A stretch of DNA of 64,000 nt from Saccharibacillus qingshengii (GCF_013185195.1 NZ_JAAZWC010000008.1:62001-126000), one strand, 5' to 3'; shown: positions 1 through 9,610, numbered from the stretch's first letter. Notes: generated by a model not told the origin, from the sequence alone. Made by a program: numbers and translations.

Positions 1-912
1 GCCCGGCACTTCGCGCACGATCGCGATCAGCTCTTCCAGGTACCGGCGCTGACCTTCGACGGAAGCCGGATATTCCGGCAGAGGCAGCAGCCCTTCCCTG
101 CCGTTCATGACCCACTTCGAACCTTCCGGCTCTTCCAGCGTCCAGGGATAGGCGGTCTCCACCACATTGATCGGCTTGCCGTAACGCTGCGCGAGGTCGT
201 GCAGATTGCCGCGCAGATCTTCCAGGGTGCCATGCCACCAGGGATAGAACGATTGGCCGATCACGTCGTAATCGACGCCGAGTTCCGCGAACCGGTCGAA
301 GAACTTGCGGCTGGAGGCGTTATCGCCGCCCCGGTCGATATGGATCATGACCGCGATATCCGGGCTTGCCGCCCGAACCGCTTCGATGCCCCGTTTGACC
401 AACCCGGCGAAACGGCTCCACTGCTCGTCCGTATCGAACCCTTCGCCGCCGACGCGGGCTTCGTTCCACAGCATGCCCGGCGTAATCTCGTTGCCGACCT
501 GCACCGTATCCGGCAGGGCGTCGACCTGCTTGAGCGCATCCAGCACTTCCGCCGTATAATCGTAGACCGCCTGACCCAGCTCTTCATCGGACAAACTCTC
601 CCATGCCGCGGGTTTCCATTGGTTGGCCGGATCGGCCCATTTATCGGAATAATGAAAATCGAGCAAAAAGCCCATGCCCTGCCGCTTGATCCTCCGAGCG
701 ACGGCAAGCGTGCGCTCCAGGTTGCAGAACCCGCCCGCCGGATCGTTCCAGATCCGCAGGCGTACGGCGTTGACGCCGTTTTCCCCAAGCAGTTCGAGCA
801 GCTCCCGTTCCCGGCCCGACGCATCGTAATAACGGCCGCCTCCGTGTTCGATTTCATCCATAAAAGAAAGATCCATTCCCGTAATAAATGTCTCCCTGCG
901 GGTAGTCAACAT
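1..912 (-). CDS. Arabinogalactan endo-beta-1,4-galactanase, GH53 (C-terminus off window)
   Basis: The first 304 residues of a glycoside hydrolase family 53 enzyme, which cleaves beta-1,4-galactan in pectin side chains. The acid/base glutamate sits in VGNEITPG (E142) and the nucleophile in VVETAYPW (E252), both typical of GH53. LRIWNDP and DFHYSDKWADP are further family hallmarks. No signal peptide is visible, so a cytoplasmic enzyme acting on imported oligosaccharides is possible. The ATG at 912 follows GGAGG at 6-base spacing. It lies 63 bases downstream of the solute-binding lipoprotein gene with no terminator between, so the two probably form an uptake-and-degradation operon. The stop codon is beyond the left edge. 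Confidence 0.93.
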   Translation of the reverse strand, partial: MLTTRRETFITGMDLSFMDEIEHGGGRYYDASGRERELLELLGENGVNAVRLRIWNDPAGGFCNLERTLAVARRIKRQGMGFLLDFHYSDKWADPANQWKPAAWESLSDEELGQAVYDYTAEVLDALKQVDALPDTVQVGNEITPGMLWNEARVGGEGFDTDEQWSRFAGLVKRGIEAVRAASPDIAVMIHIDRGGDNASSRKFFDRFAELGVDYDVIGQSFYPWWHGTLEDLRGNLHDLAQRYGKPINVVETAYPWTLEEPEGSKWVMNGREGLLPLPEYPASVEGQRRYLEELIAIVREVPG

Positions 913-975
913 GTAAGTCCTCCATTCTTGTGTACCGGATTCAGCCGTATGCTTTTCGGGGCAGCGCTAGTAGAA

Positions 976-2649
976 TTACTTGACGCTGTCATACCAGGCG
1001 TTGACTTCCGCGGTGATCTTGTCGCCGCCGCCGGATTTCCACGATTCGGCAAACGTATCAAAAGCATCGATCGGGCTTTTCCCGTAAATGATTTCGTTGA
1101 ATACCTGATTTTCCATCTTGTTCAGGTAATCGAGTCTGGACTTCATCGTTTCCGTAGTCGGTCCGGTAAATTGATTTTTGCGGGAAATCTCTTCCTGGCT
1201 CAGCAGCACTTTCGCCGCCGCCGGCGTTTCCGGGCCATAGTTGAGTGCTACATCTTTCTCGAGCTTGGTTACCGGTTTTTTGCCGTCGGCCAGATTCATC
1301 AGCGCCTTCATCTGGGCATCCGGAATCCGTGCGCCGTCGTGTACCAGCAGATACAAGGTGACATTGACATAACCGCCGTCGATTTTCTCGCCCGGAATCG
1401 GTTGGCCTTTCTCGTCAAGCTGATAGTCGTACCCTTCGAACAGGCCGTAATCGTACGGACTGCCCGGTTTGGGATCCGCATAGTTGTCGAACAAATAATT
1501 CTGGTAGGTGAAGAACGCTTCGGGATGCTGCATGTCTTTTTTGATCAAAATAACGCCGTTGGAGTATTTTGTGCCGTGCCGCATCGCCGTGCCGTCCGGG
1601 CCGGTCGGAATCGCGATCGGTTTCCAGACCGCATCCGGGACATTCTTGGCGGTATCCTGAAGCGGCCAGCCGCTCATCCAGTAAGGTCCCGGAATGATGC
1701 CGGCCGTTCCGGCCACCGCCGGCTCCGCCGTTTTGTTCTCGTCCCACAGCGCCGCTTCCTGCGGAATATAGCCTTTGCCGAGCCATTCGTTCAGTTTGGT
1801 CAGCCCCTGCTTCATCGCCGGATTGGCCGAACCGTATTCCAGTTTGCCGTCCGCGCCGATATTCCACTGCTGCGGCAGCGTACCGTAAGCGCCGAAGATC
1901 CAGGACGGATCGCCCATCCAGGTATTCATCGAAGTCTTGAAGCCGATGCTCAGCGGAACGACCTGATCCGGCGACAGTCCGTCCGGATTCTGGTTCTTGA
2001 ACGCTTCCATGACGGTCTCCAGTTCGCTCAGGGTCTTCGGCGCTTCAAGCTTCAGCTTGTCCAGCCAGTCCTGACGAATCCAGAGCAGATAATCGTTGTT
2101 GTACGCATAATCGAGAATCGGAATCCCCATTTTTTTGCCGTCGCGGCTGTAGGAATTCCAGATGTTCGGATCCTGCGCCATCGCGGCTTTCCAGGTGTCG
2201 GACGCATATTTATCGAACAGCGGTCCGACTTCCTGATACATGCCGGAGTCGATCAGATCCTGCGCCAGCAGTTCGTCGCCAACCGTTACAATCTCCGGCA
2301 TTTCCTGACCCGAAGACATGGCTAACCGCATTTTGGTCACAAAAGCCCCGTTCGTATCGGTAACGGACCACAGCGACTTGATATCGATGCCGAATTTCTC
2401 TTTGGCCCATTGGGTCGCTACGCTGTTCTCGATACTCTCTCCGTTCTTGAATTTGGCGATCGGATTGATGCCCCAAGCGGTCGTAATCGGAACGGGCGGC
2501 TCGTATTTTTCTTTGTATGCGTTTTCAATAATCGGCGTATCCGCGCTTTCCGCCGCTTTTTCTCCGCCGGCTCCCCCGCATCCGCTCAGTACCAGACCGG
2601 CACACAGCGCGAGTAAGCCCCCTTTGATTCCCCATTTTCCTTTTCCCAA
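976..2649 (-). CDS. Extracellular sugar-binding lipoprotein of an ABC importer (LplA/YtcQ type)
   Basis: A 557-residue extracellular solute-binding protein, the long class common in Paenibacillus. The N-terminus has a charged start, a hydrophobic stretch and the lipobox LSGC, so the mature protein should be lipid-anchored at Cys24 outside the membrane. The body has the two-lobed binding-protein character, for example MEAFKNQNPDG and the aromatic-rich hinge region. The TTG start at 2649 follows GGAGG at 7 bases. No permease genes are in the window; they may lie past the galactanase. With a GH53 enzyme directly downstream, galacto-oligosaccharides are the best substrate guess, but that is inferred from context only. 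Confidence 0.88.
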   Translation of the reverse strand: MGKGKWGIKGGLLALCAGLVLSGCGGAGGEKAAESADTPIIENAYKEKYEPPVPITTAWGINPIAKFKNGESIENSVATQWAKEKFGIDIKSLWSVTDTNGAFVTKMRLAMSSGQEMPEIVTVGDELLAQDLIDSGMYQEVGPLFDKYASDTWKAAMAQDPNIWNSYSRDGKKMGIPILDYAYNNDYLLWIRQDWLDKLKLEAPKTLSELETVMEAFKNQNPDGLSPDQVVPLSIGFKTSMNTWMGDPSWIFGAYGTLPQQWNIGADGKLEYGSANPAMKQGLTKLNEWLGKGYIPQEAALWDENKTAEPAVAGTAGIIPGPYWMSGWPLQDTAKNVPDAVWKPIAIPTGPDGTAMRHGTKYSNGVILIKKDMQHPEAFFTYQNYLFDNYADPKPGSPYDYGLFEGYDYQLDEKGQPIPGEKIDGGYVNVTLYLLVHDGARIPDAQMKALMNLADGKKPVTKLEKDVALNYGPETPAAAKVLLSQEEISRKNQFTGPTTETMKSRLDYLNKMENQVFNEIIYGKSPIDAFDTFAESWKSGGGDKITAEVNAWYDSVK

Positions 2650-2780
2650 CTCTTTCCCTCCCCGAAATTGAAATCCTTTCCTTTTTATTGTAGATGCGCC
2701 GCCGCTCCTTGGCCTATGTCACATCTCCAACATTTCTGCACCTTTCGCAACCTTCTTGCGGCTTCCGGGCTTCCGGACAC

Positions 2781-2812
2781 ACAAAAAGACCGGGACGGCT
2801 CGTCCCGGTCTT
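2781..2812 (-). terminator. Terminator of the sigma factor gene
   Basis: A perfect 12-bp stem (2786-2797 with 2801-2812) and a 3-base loop, followed on the minus strand by TTTTTGTGTG. It lies 35 bases past the sigma factor stop and separates it from the sugar-binding protein gene. Confidence 0.9.
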
Positions 2813-2846
2813 GACTGTGCCTGCCGAATTGGAAGCGGTCCGAAGA

Positions 2847-3737
<891 letters not shown>

Positions 3738-3824
3738 ATCTATTTTCCCCTTCCCAATAGAAATTGAGGTCTGATTCTCTGCTCTTCGGGGTTTTATCCC
3801 CCACATATTCATCGCAAATATTAT

Positions 3825-3853
3825 TTGACAATAAAATCAATCCGTGCTATGAT
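3825..3853 (+). promoter_or_regulatory. Near-consensus sigma-A promoter facing the sigma factor promoter
   Basis: TTGACA (3825-3830), exactly 17 bases, TATGAT (3848-3853). It points right, away from the sigma factor coding region and into its leader and promoter, and no plus-strand gene follows. Confidence 0.65.
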
Positions 3854-3859
3854 TTTAAT

Positions 3860-3948
3860 ATATTTGTTTATAAACAGCTAAATTACGGACAGCTATTAGT
3901 ATAACATCTTTTCCGGTGAAAAACAACCGCAAAAGATGTTTTTTATTT
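3860..3948 (+). ncRNA. Candidate ~90-nt RNA antisense to the sigma factor leader
   Basis: The interval between the TTGACA-17-TATGAT promoter and a strong intrinsic terminator. The terminator has a 10-bp stem (3903-3912 with 3931-3940), an inner CGGT/ACCG pair and a tail TTTTTTATTT. No ribosome site or convincing reading frame lies inside. Its first ~35 bases are complementary to the 5' end of the predicted sigma factor mRNA. The rest of the 391-base gap (3738-4128) holds the sigma factor leader and the ABC operon terminator. Confidence 0.45.
3898..3926 (-). promoter_or_regulatory. Promoter of the SigA-like gene
   Basis: On the minus strand TTGTTT (3926-3921), a 17-base spacer, then TATACT (3903-3898) with an upstream TG. 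It would give a leader of about 150 bases before the ATG at 3737. It overlaps the hairpin that terminates the facing plus-strand transcript. Confidence 0.6.
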
Positions 3949-4054
3949 CATTCGTTTACATTACACGCTTACCCTTCCCCGCCTCCGTTCAATCGGACGC
4001 AGGCATGGGTACAGTTTATCCCGCAGCCGCCAAACCGCTTCTGCCGCAAACCCA

Positions 4055-4094
4055 AAACGCGCTTCGAAGTCCATACGGACCTCGAAGCGCGTTT
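4055..4094 (-). terminator. Terminator of the ABC/GntR gene cluster
   Basis: A 13-bp stem (4055-4067 with 4082-4094) extended by an inner GTCC/GGAC pair, followed on the minus strand by GTTTTGGGTTT. It lies 34 bases past the stop of the membrane protein gene. Confidence 0.75.
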
Positions 4095-4128
4095 ATTTGA
4101 ATATAGGCCGCCGCTTGAACATACGGCT

Positions 4129-4899
4129 TCAGGCAATCCGTACCCGGCGGTCGATCAACCGGACGGTCAGCCAGACGAATCCTGCAATGACGGCAAGCTC
4201 GAACAGAAAAGCTCCCCATCCCGCATTCAACCCCTGCACCTGCATCGTAAGCGAAGACTGACTTTGCACTTGCAATCTTGGAATCGCCTGGCTGCCTCCG
4301 CCGCCGAAAAAAGCTTCCTCGATCCAGGACATCACCGAGCCGATCGCAAAAAAGAGCAGGATTCCGATCAACCCTTTGGCTTTGACCTGCAGACTTTCCA
4401 TCACGGAAATGACCAGGAACAAGATCGACAGCAGCAGAAGCACGGACCAAACCACAGTCGCCGCAGCCAGGAAGAGCGTCCAAGGAAGCGGATGATGAAG
4501 ATCCAATCCGTTAAAATTCAGATTGCCGAGCCGCTGAAGTTCGTTCAGCAGGCCGCCCTGCCGATAATACAGGAAGTGAATTCCGGCCAGCAGACCCACT
4601 GCCAATCCGTTCAACAGCGCGTAAAGCCCGGCCGAAGCGATATAATTCAGACTGCCCAGCGGCAGCAGCCGGCGGCTGGATAAACGGATGTTGCTTCGAA
4701 AACTCCGGCAGGCCGCAACCAGAACCAGCACAGCCGTAAACATGTAGGTTAATACACTCAGAACGAATCGGACACCGGCATCCGCCCCCCAGTACCTGCC
4801 GCCGATTTCGACGCACAGCTGCAGCAGTACCACGGCCGCGGCTGCTCCGAGCAGCATGAACAAATCTCGCTTCAGATCGTATTTCAACAATTTCAGCAT
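4129..4899 (-). CDS. ABC-2 type exporter membrane subunit
   Basis: A 256-residue polytopic membrane protein with about six hydrophobic segments (residues ~14-30, 45-63, 85-108, 137-165, 175-190, 228-246). It has no ATPase motifs. Its start overlaps the end of the preceding ATPase gene by 7 bases, so the two are translationally coupled and should assemble into one transporter. The substrate cannot be read from sequence; YtrA-regulated exporters of this layout are often linked to cell-wall-antibiotic stress. Confidence 0.8.
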   Translation of the reverse strand: MLKLLKYDLKRDLFMLLGAAAAVVLLQLCVEIGGRYWGADAGVRFVLSVLTYMFTAVLVLVAACRSFRSNIRLSSRRLLPLGSLNYIASAGLYALLNGLAVGLLAGIHFLYYRQGGLLNELQRLGNLNFNGLDLHHPLPWTLFLAAATVVWSVLLLLSILFLVISVMESLQVKAKGLIGILLFFAIGSVMSWIEEAFFGGGGSQAIPRLQVQSQSSLTMQVQGLNAGWGAFLFELAVIAGFVWLTVRLIDRRVRIA

Positions 4900-5594
4900 T
4901 CGGCGTAGACCTCCTTGAACAGCTGATCGATACTTTTGCCGGAATTCAGACGAATCTGTTCCACCTCTTCCTGCAGGATCAGACTTCCCTCCCGGATCAT
5001 CAGCACTTCGTCGAAGATCCGTTCGATATCGGCGATCAGATGGGTCGACACGATCACGCTGCTGTCTTCTTCGTAAAACTCCACCAGCGCATCCAGGATA
5101 TGATCCCGGGCCACCGGATCAACACCGCCGATCGGTTCGTCCAGCAGATACAAGGCAGCCCGGCGCGACAGCGCCAAGGTAAGCTGCAGCCGCTCCTGCA
5201 TGCCTTTGGACAAAGACACGGTCTTCTCCGCCCGGGAGAGTCTCATAAACTCCAGAATTCGCTTCGATTTGTCCGCGTCGAAGTCGGCGAAGAAATCCCG
5301 CTGAAAATCGAGCGCATCGCCTACGGTCATCCATGATTCGAATTGCGGACGATCCGGCATAAACGACACAAGGGCTTTGGAACCCGGTCCCGGTCGCCGG
5401 CCCTTAATCCGCACGCTGCCCGATTCGGGTACCAGCAGTCCGGCCGCGATCCGCAGCAGCGTCGATTTGCCGCTGCCGTTGCTGCCGAGCAGACCGATGA
5501 TGCGGCCCTGGCCGACAGACAGCGAGACGTCTTTCAGTGCCACTTTTTTTCCGTAGCGTTTATTGACCGAATCCAGCTCAAGCAGTGGGTCCAC
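4893..5594 (-). CDS. ABC exporter ATPase subunit (YtrB-like)
   Basis: A 233-residue ATP-binding subunit with Walker A GSNGSGKST, a divergent signature LSKGMQERL in place of LSGGQ, and Walker B LYLLDEPIGGVD followed by the switch histidine (STHL). The GTG at 5594 follows GGAGGGG. It overlaps the 3' end of the GntR regulator gene by 17 bases and the permease gene by 7 bases. The regulator-ATPase-permease order matches the start of the B. subtilis ytr operon. Confidence 0.88.
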   Translation of the reverse strand: MDPLLELDSVNKRYGKKVALKDVSLSVGQGRIIGLLGSNGSGKSTLLRIAAGLLVPESGSVRIKGRRPGPGSKALVSFMPDRPQFESWMTVGDALDFQRDFFADFDADKSKRILEFMRLSRAEKTVSLSKGMQERLQLTLALSRRAALYLLDEPIGGVDPVARDHILDALVEFYEEDSSVIVSTHLIADIERIFDEVLMIREGSLILQEEVEQIRLNSGKSIDQLFKEVYAEC

Positions 5595-5982
5595 TTTGAT
5601 TCCCCTCCGTTTCCCGCGGTCCGTCTTCTACTGAATCGGACACGATCTTCACAATGTTTCCGTTGTCGAATCCCAGCTCCCGCATTCCGCCGATAAACCG
5701 CTCCAGCAGCTCGGCCGCCATCTCCTTTTTGATCGTCATGATCTTCTCATCCTCGCTTGTCACAAACCGTCCCAGTCCTCTGCGGCTCTCCGCCACCCCT
5801 TCGCGCTCCAGTTCCTGAAACGTTCGCTGAATCGTATTCGGATTGATCTTCAGTTCAGAAGCCAATTCGCGTACGGAAGGAATCTTCTCGCCGGGGCCGA
5901 GTTTGCCGGTTACGATCTGCAGTTTGATATAGTTCATGATCTGCAGATAGATCGGCATATTGTTGTCGAATTCGATAGTCAC
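5578..5982 (-). CDS. GntR-family repressor, YtrA subfamily
   Basis: A 134-residue regulator with an N-terminal winged helix (IYLQIMNYIKLQIVTGKL, then PSVRELASELKINPNTIQRT) and only a short C-terminal dimerisation tail, the hallmark of the YtrA subfamily, which has no large ligand domain. It precedes and overlaps the first ABC ATPase gene and follows the second ABC pair by 71 bases with no terminator between. A dyad over the promoter at 7798-7819 is a plausible operator for it, which would make the five genes one autoregulated operon. Confidence 0.88.
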   Translation of the reverse strand: MTIEFDNNMPIYLQIMNYIKLQIVTGKLGPGEKIPSVRELASELKINPNTIQRTFQELEREGVAESRRGLGRFVTSEDEKIMTIKKEMAAELLERFIGGMRELGFDNGNIVKIVSDSVEDGPRETEGNQSGPTA

Positions 5983-6053
5983 GTCTGACGTTCACACCTT
6001 TCCCGCTGCCGGTCCGCTCCTAACCCTGCGCCCGCTGCTGCCGCGATCGTTCC

Positions 6054-6809
6054 TTATCCGGCCACGTCGCGGCGTTTGAATCCAGTATACCCCGCGGCCA
6101 GAAACAGCGCCATGTACACCCCCAGGACGATCAACGAGAACCCGATCGACATGCCGGGCAGGGGCGGTCCCGCCTTCTCATAAATCGTAAGATCCGCATT
6201 CGGGAACAGGAAGTATTTATAAAAGTCTTTGAAAATGACGATTCCGCCGAACATGCTGCCCGTAAGTCCAGCCCCGATCGCCACGCCGGTCGAGCGCGTC
6301 AGCGCCCCCATCATAAAGCTCAGCGTTACGTAAACGAGCGAATACACGAACCCGTACATGCCCGACTGCAGGGCATCCGCCCACTGCGCCCCCGTGCCTC
6401 CGAAGCCGAACGCGAATCCGCCTGCCGCATATAAGGATAGTCCCGCGACCAGCGTCATCATCAGCGTATAGCCGGCTGCCGCGATGTATTTCGAAGCCAG
6501 AATCTCTCCCCGGCTGCGCGAACGGATCAGCAGAAACTTGATCGTTCCCTGCGAATATTCCTGGGCGACTATTCCGGCTGTCCCGACAACCGCCAAGATT
6601 GCCGCAAACTGGCCCAGTCCCGAAGCACCGAGCATGGAGGCCAGATACTGCGCAGCCGAGTCTACCTCTGCGACATTCGCCGAAAACTTGTACAGCATGA
6701 CCGTTACCAGGACCGAGATCGCGGCCAACATCGCCACCGGTACCCAAAAGCTTCTTTTTTTCGTCAGCTTCAGCCATTCGTTCTGGATCAATCTTGTAAA
6801 ATTACGCAA
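6054..6809 (-). CDS. ABC-2 type exporter membrane subunit
   Basis: A 251-residue membrane protein opening LRNFTRLIQNEWLKLTKKRS, the usual cytoplasmic start of ABC-2 permeases, followed by about six transmembrane segments. The TTG at 6809 follows GGGAGGC at 7 bases and overlaps the stop of the upstream ATPase gene by 8 bases, indicating coupling. A longer frame exists upstream but would lie entirely inside the ATPase gene and has no ribosome site. The pair resembles bacitracin-type or lantibiotic-type two-component exporters. Confidence 0.83.
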   Translation of the reverse strand: MRNFTRLIQNEWLKLTKKRSFWVPVAMLAAISVLVTVMLYKFSANVAEVDSAAQYLASMLGASGLGQFAAILAVVGTAGIVAQEYSQGTIKFLLIRSRSRGEILASKYIAAAGYTLMMTLVAGLSLYAAGGFAFGFGGTGAQWADALQSGMYGFVYSLVYVTLSFMMGALTRSTGVAIGAGLTGSMFGGIVIFKDFYKYFLFPNADLTIYEKAGPPLPGMSIGFSLIVLGVYMALFLAAGYTGFKRRDVAG

Positions 6810-7776
6810 TTTGGCTGCCTCCCGTCCACTGCAGGAATTCGTCTTCCAGCGATTTGGTATTTTCGGTGATCCGGTACACGGCAACGCCGGCAAGACGCAG
6901 CGTATCGATCGCATCGGGGATATCGGTATCGGATACCCGGCAGAGCAGCTCGGATTCCGCTTCGCGAACTTCCTGCACTTGAACCCGATCCAGCAGCCGG
7001 AGCGCTTCCTGCGCTTGTTCCGGCTTGTCTACCCGAATCCGGATTGCGGGCTGCTGCGAGTCTGTCCGCTGCCCGACCGACTGCTCCGTCACCAATCTGC
7101 CGTTTTGGATTACGACGACGCGGCTGCACATCTGCTCGATCTCCGACAGCAGATGGCTGGACACGAGAATGGCAATCCTTTCGGAACAAGCGATTTGCTT
7201 GAGATAATCCCGCATTTCGCGAATACCTGCCGGGTCCAGCCCGTTGGTTGGTTCGTCCAGAATAAGCAGTTGGGGCCGATCAAGCAGAGCCTGGGCGATG
7301 CCAAGCCGCTGTCGCATCCCCAGCGAGTAGGCTTTGACTTTCTTATGCTGGGCCTCCTCCAGTCCGAGCAGCGCGATCACTTCCCGGATACGGGTATCGG
7401 TCACCGAGTCGGTCATCCGGGCCGCCTGCTTCAGGTTGTCGAAACCGCTCATGTACGGATAAAATTCCGGGTTCTCGATAATTCCGCCGACATGCACGAT
7501 CGCTTCCTTGAATTGAGCGCGGATACTTTTGCCCGCAATCCGTACATCGCCGCCGCTTATCCGAATCAGACCGGTCATCATCCGGATCGCCGTCGTCTTG
7601 CCCGCTCCGTTGGGACCGAGCAGACCTACGATTTCACCCTGCTTCACTTCGAACGAGAGCTGGTCTACAATCGTTTTTCGGCCGATCCGTTTGGTCAGGT
7701 TCTCCAACTGCAGGACGGTTTCGGGCCGATCGGCGTGATTCGTTTCCTGCGACATCTTCCGCTGCGTCAAAGTCAT
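6802..7776 (-). CDS. ABC exporter ATPase subunit (BcrA/LanF-like)
   Basis: A 324-residue ATPase with Walker A GPNGAGKTT, signature YSLGMRQRLGIA, Walker B LLILDEPTNGLDP and switch SSHLL. The last ~90 residues form the C-terminal extension seen in drug and peptide exporters of the BcrA type. Two starts are possible: ATG 7776 has GGAG nine bases upstream, while ATG 7791 has no ribosome site; I use 7776. It heads the cluster behind the promoter at 7811-7839. Confidence 0.87.
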   Translation of the reverse strand: MTLTQRKMSQETNHADRPETVLQLENLTKRIGRKTIVDQLSFEVKQGEIVGLLGPNGAGKTTAIRMMTGLIRISGGDVRIAGKSIRAQFKEAIVHVGGIIENPEFYPYMSGFDNLKQAARMTDSVTDTRIREVIALLGLEEAQHKKVKAYSLGMRQRLGIAQALLDRPQLLILDEPTNGLDPAGIREMRDYLKQIACSERIAILVSSHLLSEIEQMCSRVVVIQNGRLVTEQSVGQRTDSQQPAIRIRVDKPEQAQEALRLLDRVQVQEVREAESELLCRVSDTDIPDAIDTLRLAGVAVYRITENTKSLEDEFLQWTGGSQIA

Positions 7777-7797
7777 GTGCTCAATCTCCATGTACTA

Positions 7798-7839
7798 GTG
7801 TTATACTTAAATAGTACACGTGAACACGCAGCTTGTAAA
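7798..7839 (-). promoter_or_regulatory. Promoter with overlapping dyad, ABC operon
   Basis: TTTACA (7839-7834), 17 bases, TACTAT (7816-7811) on the minus strand. An imperfect 22-base dyad (7798-7819, ends GTGT/ACAC) covers the -10 element, as expected for a repressor site. The YtrA-type regulator encoded in the same cluster is the obvious candidate. Confidence 0.5.
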
Positions 7840-7851
7840 CCTTTTTTTGCA

Positions 7852-7895
7852 AAACAAAAAACGTCCGCTTCTCCCTCGAGGGAAAAACAGACGTT
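7852..7895 (-). terminator. Terminator of nrdR
   Basis: Outer stem AACGTC/GACGTT (7860-7865 with 7890-7895), an inner palindrome TCCCTCGAGGGA (7872-7883) and, on the minus strand, a tail GTTTTTTGTTTTG. Confidence 0.7.
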
Positions 7896-7930
7896 TCGAA
7901 AAATAGGCATACGCCGGATCGCGCGGCTGT

Positions 7931-8401
7931 TTACCGTTCCAGCCCACCGTCTCTGGACAGCAGCGTCTTGAGTTCTTTCATGAACATATTGATATCCTTG
8001 AACTGCCGGTACACGGAAGCAAAGCGCACATAGGCAACCTCGTCCACCGGGTACAGCTCCTGCATCACCTGTTCGCCGATGCTCCGGCTCTCGACTTCGG
8101 CGACCGCCGTATTACGCAGCGAGCGTTCGACGCGGGAAACGATCGTCTCCAGCTGCTCGACGGATACCGGACGCTTCTCGCAGGCGCGAATCAGGCCCCG
8201 CAGAATCTTGTCCCGGCTGAATTCCTCGCGGCTGCCGTCTTTTTTGATGACAATCAGCGGGGTTTCTTCCACCATCTCGAATGTCGTGAACCTGCGGCCG
8301 CAGCTTTCGCATTCGCGCCTTCTGCGGATCGACTTATTTTCGTTGGCCGGTCTTGAATCCAGCACTCGGGTACCGCTGTAATCGCAATAAGGACATTTCA
8401 C
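7931..8401 (-). CDS. nrdR: Transcriptional repressor NrdR
   Basis: A 156-residue NrdR, the zinc-ribbon/ATP-cone repressor of ribonucleotide reductase genes. The N-terminal ribbon has CPYC and CESC, followed by RRFTTFE, and the ATP-cone begins at [11 protein letters not shown]. The expected start is MKCPYC-like, so I take the GTG at 8401 rather than an ATG ten codons upstream. It ends a coaE-transglycosylase-nrdR run. Confidence 0.95.
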   Translation of the reverse strand: MKCPYCDYSGTRVLDSRPANENKSIRRRRECESCGRRFTTFEMVEETPLIVIKKDGSREEFSRDKILRGLIRACEKRPVSVEQLETIVSRVERSLRNTAVAEVESRSIGEQVMQELYPVDEVAYVRFASVYRQFKDINMFMKELKTLLSRDGGLER

Positions 8402-8456
8402 TCTCTTCACTTCCCTTCTATCGGCAGCCAAGGCGCCGCGCGCCTTTTTCTCCGGT

Positions 8457-9017
8457 TCAGAACGTCTCGTAAACTTTCGTATACTGATTATAATAATAAA
8501 CGACCCGCTGTATATAGTGCCGGGTCTCCCCGATCGGAATGCTGCGTACGTCTTCCAGCGTTCCGTCCCAGGTCCCTTCCCGTATCCATTTCTTCACGTT
8601 GCCGGGCCCGGCGTTGTAGGCGGCTACGACCGCCAGACGGTTGTCGCCAAACTGATCGGACAGATTGCGCAGATACCAGGTGCCGATCCGGATGTTCGTG
8701 TCCGGTTCATGCTTGATCCGCTCCGGTGTCGCCTGCGGCAGACGTCCCTGCTCGATTGCCCAGTTTGCCGTATCCGGCATCAGCTGCATAATGCCCAGCG
8801 CACCGACTTTGGATTCTTTGCTCGGCTTGAAGTTCGTCTCGACCCGAATGATCGAAGCGATCAGAAACGGATCGATATCGTACGATTCGGACTGTTCGCG
8901 AATATCTTCTTTGTAGCCGATCGGATACACCCAGGCCATCCAGCCGCTGTTCCAGAACAGGGCGGCCAATACGAGCAGAAACAAAGGCAGCGCGAATCTT
9001 TTTTTCCACATTCTCAT
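8457..9017 (-). CDS. Membrane-anchored lytic transglycosylase (SLT domain)
   Basis: A 186-residue protein with one N-terminal membrane anchor (residues ~7-30) and an SLT-type catalytic domain outside the membrane: catalytic glutamate in RVETNF, then [10 protein letters not shown] and [10 protein letters not shown]. It would cleave peptidoglycan glycan strands. The size and position (next to coaE) match the small SLT gene found beside coaE in Bacillus and Paenibacillus. Its start overlaps the coaE stop by 4 bases. Confidence 0.92.
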   Translation of the reverse strand: MRMWKKRFALPLFLLVLAALFWNSGWMAWVYPIGYKEDIREQSESYDIDPFLIASIIRVETNFKPSKESKVGALGIMQLMPDTANWAIEQGRLPQATPERIKHEPDTNIRIGTWYLRNLSDQFGDNRLAVVAAYNAGPGNVKKWIREGTWDGTLEDVRSIPIGETRHYIQRVVYYYNQYTKVYETF

Positions 9018-9610
9018 CGCGGCCCCAGATTCTTCAGCAGCAGATCGACTTGGCGCTCCGTTTCTTCCGGCGATCCTGAATTGTCGATCACCCAGTCGGC
9101 TCTGCGCTTCTTGTCTTCGATATCGAGCTGGGCATTCAGCCGCCCTTCGGCCTGCTCCGGCGACAGTCCGTCGCGCAGCATCAGGCGGGCAAGCTGAACT
9201 TCCCGCGGTACATAGACCACCACGATCCGCTCGTACAATTCTTCCAGCCCCGATTCGTACAGCAGCGGAATATCGGCCGCTACGACCGCTTGGGGATCGG
9301 CAGCTTCGCAGGCTTCGACCTGCCGCCGGATCTCCGCGCGGATCGCCGGATGGACGATTGCGTTAAGCGCCTGCCGCTCTTCCGGCCGGTTGAATATATG
9401 CTCGGCCATCCGGCGGCGGTCCAACCCGCCGTCCGGCAGCAGAAATTCGCTTCCGAACCTCCGGGCGACAGCGTCAAGCAGCGGCTGCCCCGGGTTCATC
9501 ACTTCGCGCGCAATCACATCGGCGTCCACAATCCGCACGCCCCGGGCTTCGAGCAGTTTCGATACGGTGCTCTTGCCCGTGGCGATCCCGCCGGTCAGTC
9601 CGATTCTCAT
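9014..9610 (-). CDS. coaE: Dephospho-CoA kinase
   Basis: A 198-residue enzyme for the last step of coenzyme A synthesis, phosphorylating dephospho-CoA. It opens MRIGLTGGIATGKST, the P-loop of the family, followed by the CoA-kinase motif DADVIAREV and VVYVPREVQLARL. The ATG at 9610 follows AGGAGGGG and overlaps the mutM stop (ATGA), so mutM, coaE and the transglycosylase are read as one unit. Confidence 0.96.
   Translation of the reverse strand: MRIGLTGGIATGKSTVSKLLEARGVRIVDADVIAREVMNPGQPLLDAVARRFGSEFLLPDGGLDRRRMAEHIFNRPEERQALNAIVHPAIRAEIRRQVEACEAADPQAVVAADIPLLYESGLEELYERIVVVYVPREVQLARLMLRDGLSPEQAEGRLNAQLDIEDKKRRADWVIDNSGSPEETERQVDLLLKNLGPR

Noticed and set aside
199-2325. Very long plus-strand open frame (708 codons)
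   Set aside because: It runs antisense through two well-supported minus-strand genes, has no ribosome site or recognisable domain, and is His/Arg/Phe-rich as expected for a mirror frame in GC-rich DNA. Similar long plus-strand frames over polA, dnaE, pyk and bceB were rejected for the same reason.
3916-4683. Plus-strand frame starting GTG just after the candidate RNA promoter
   Set aside because: Its start is inside the terminator stem, without a ribosome site, and it continues antisense to the ABC permease gene.
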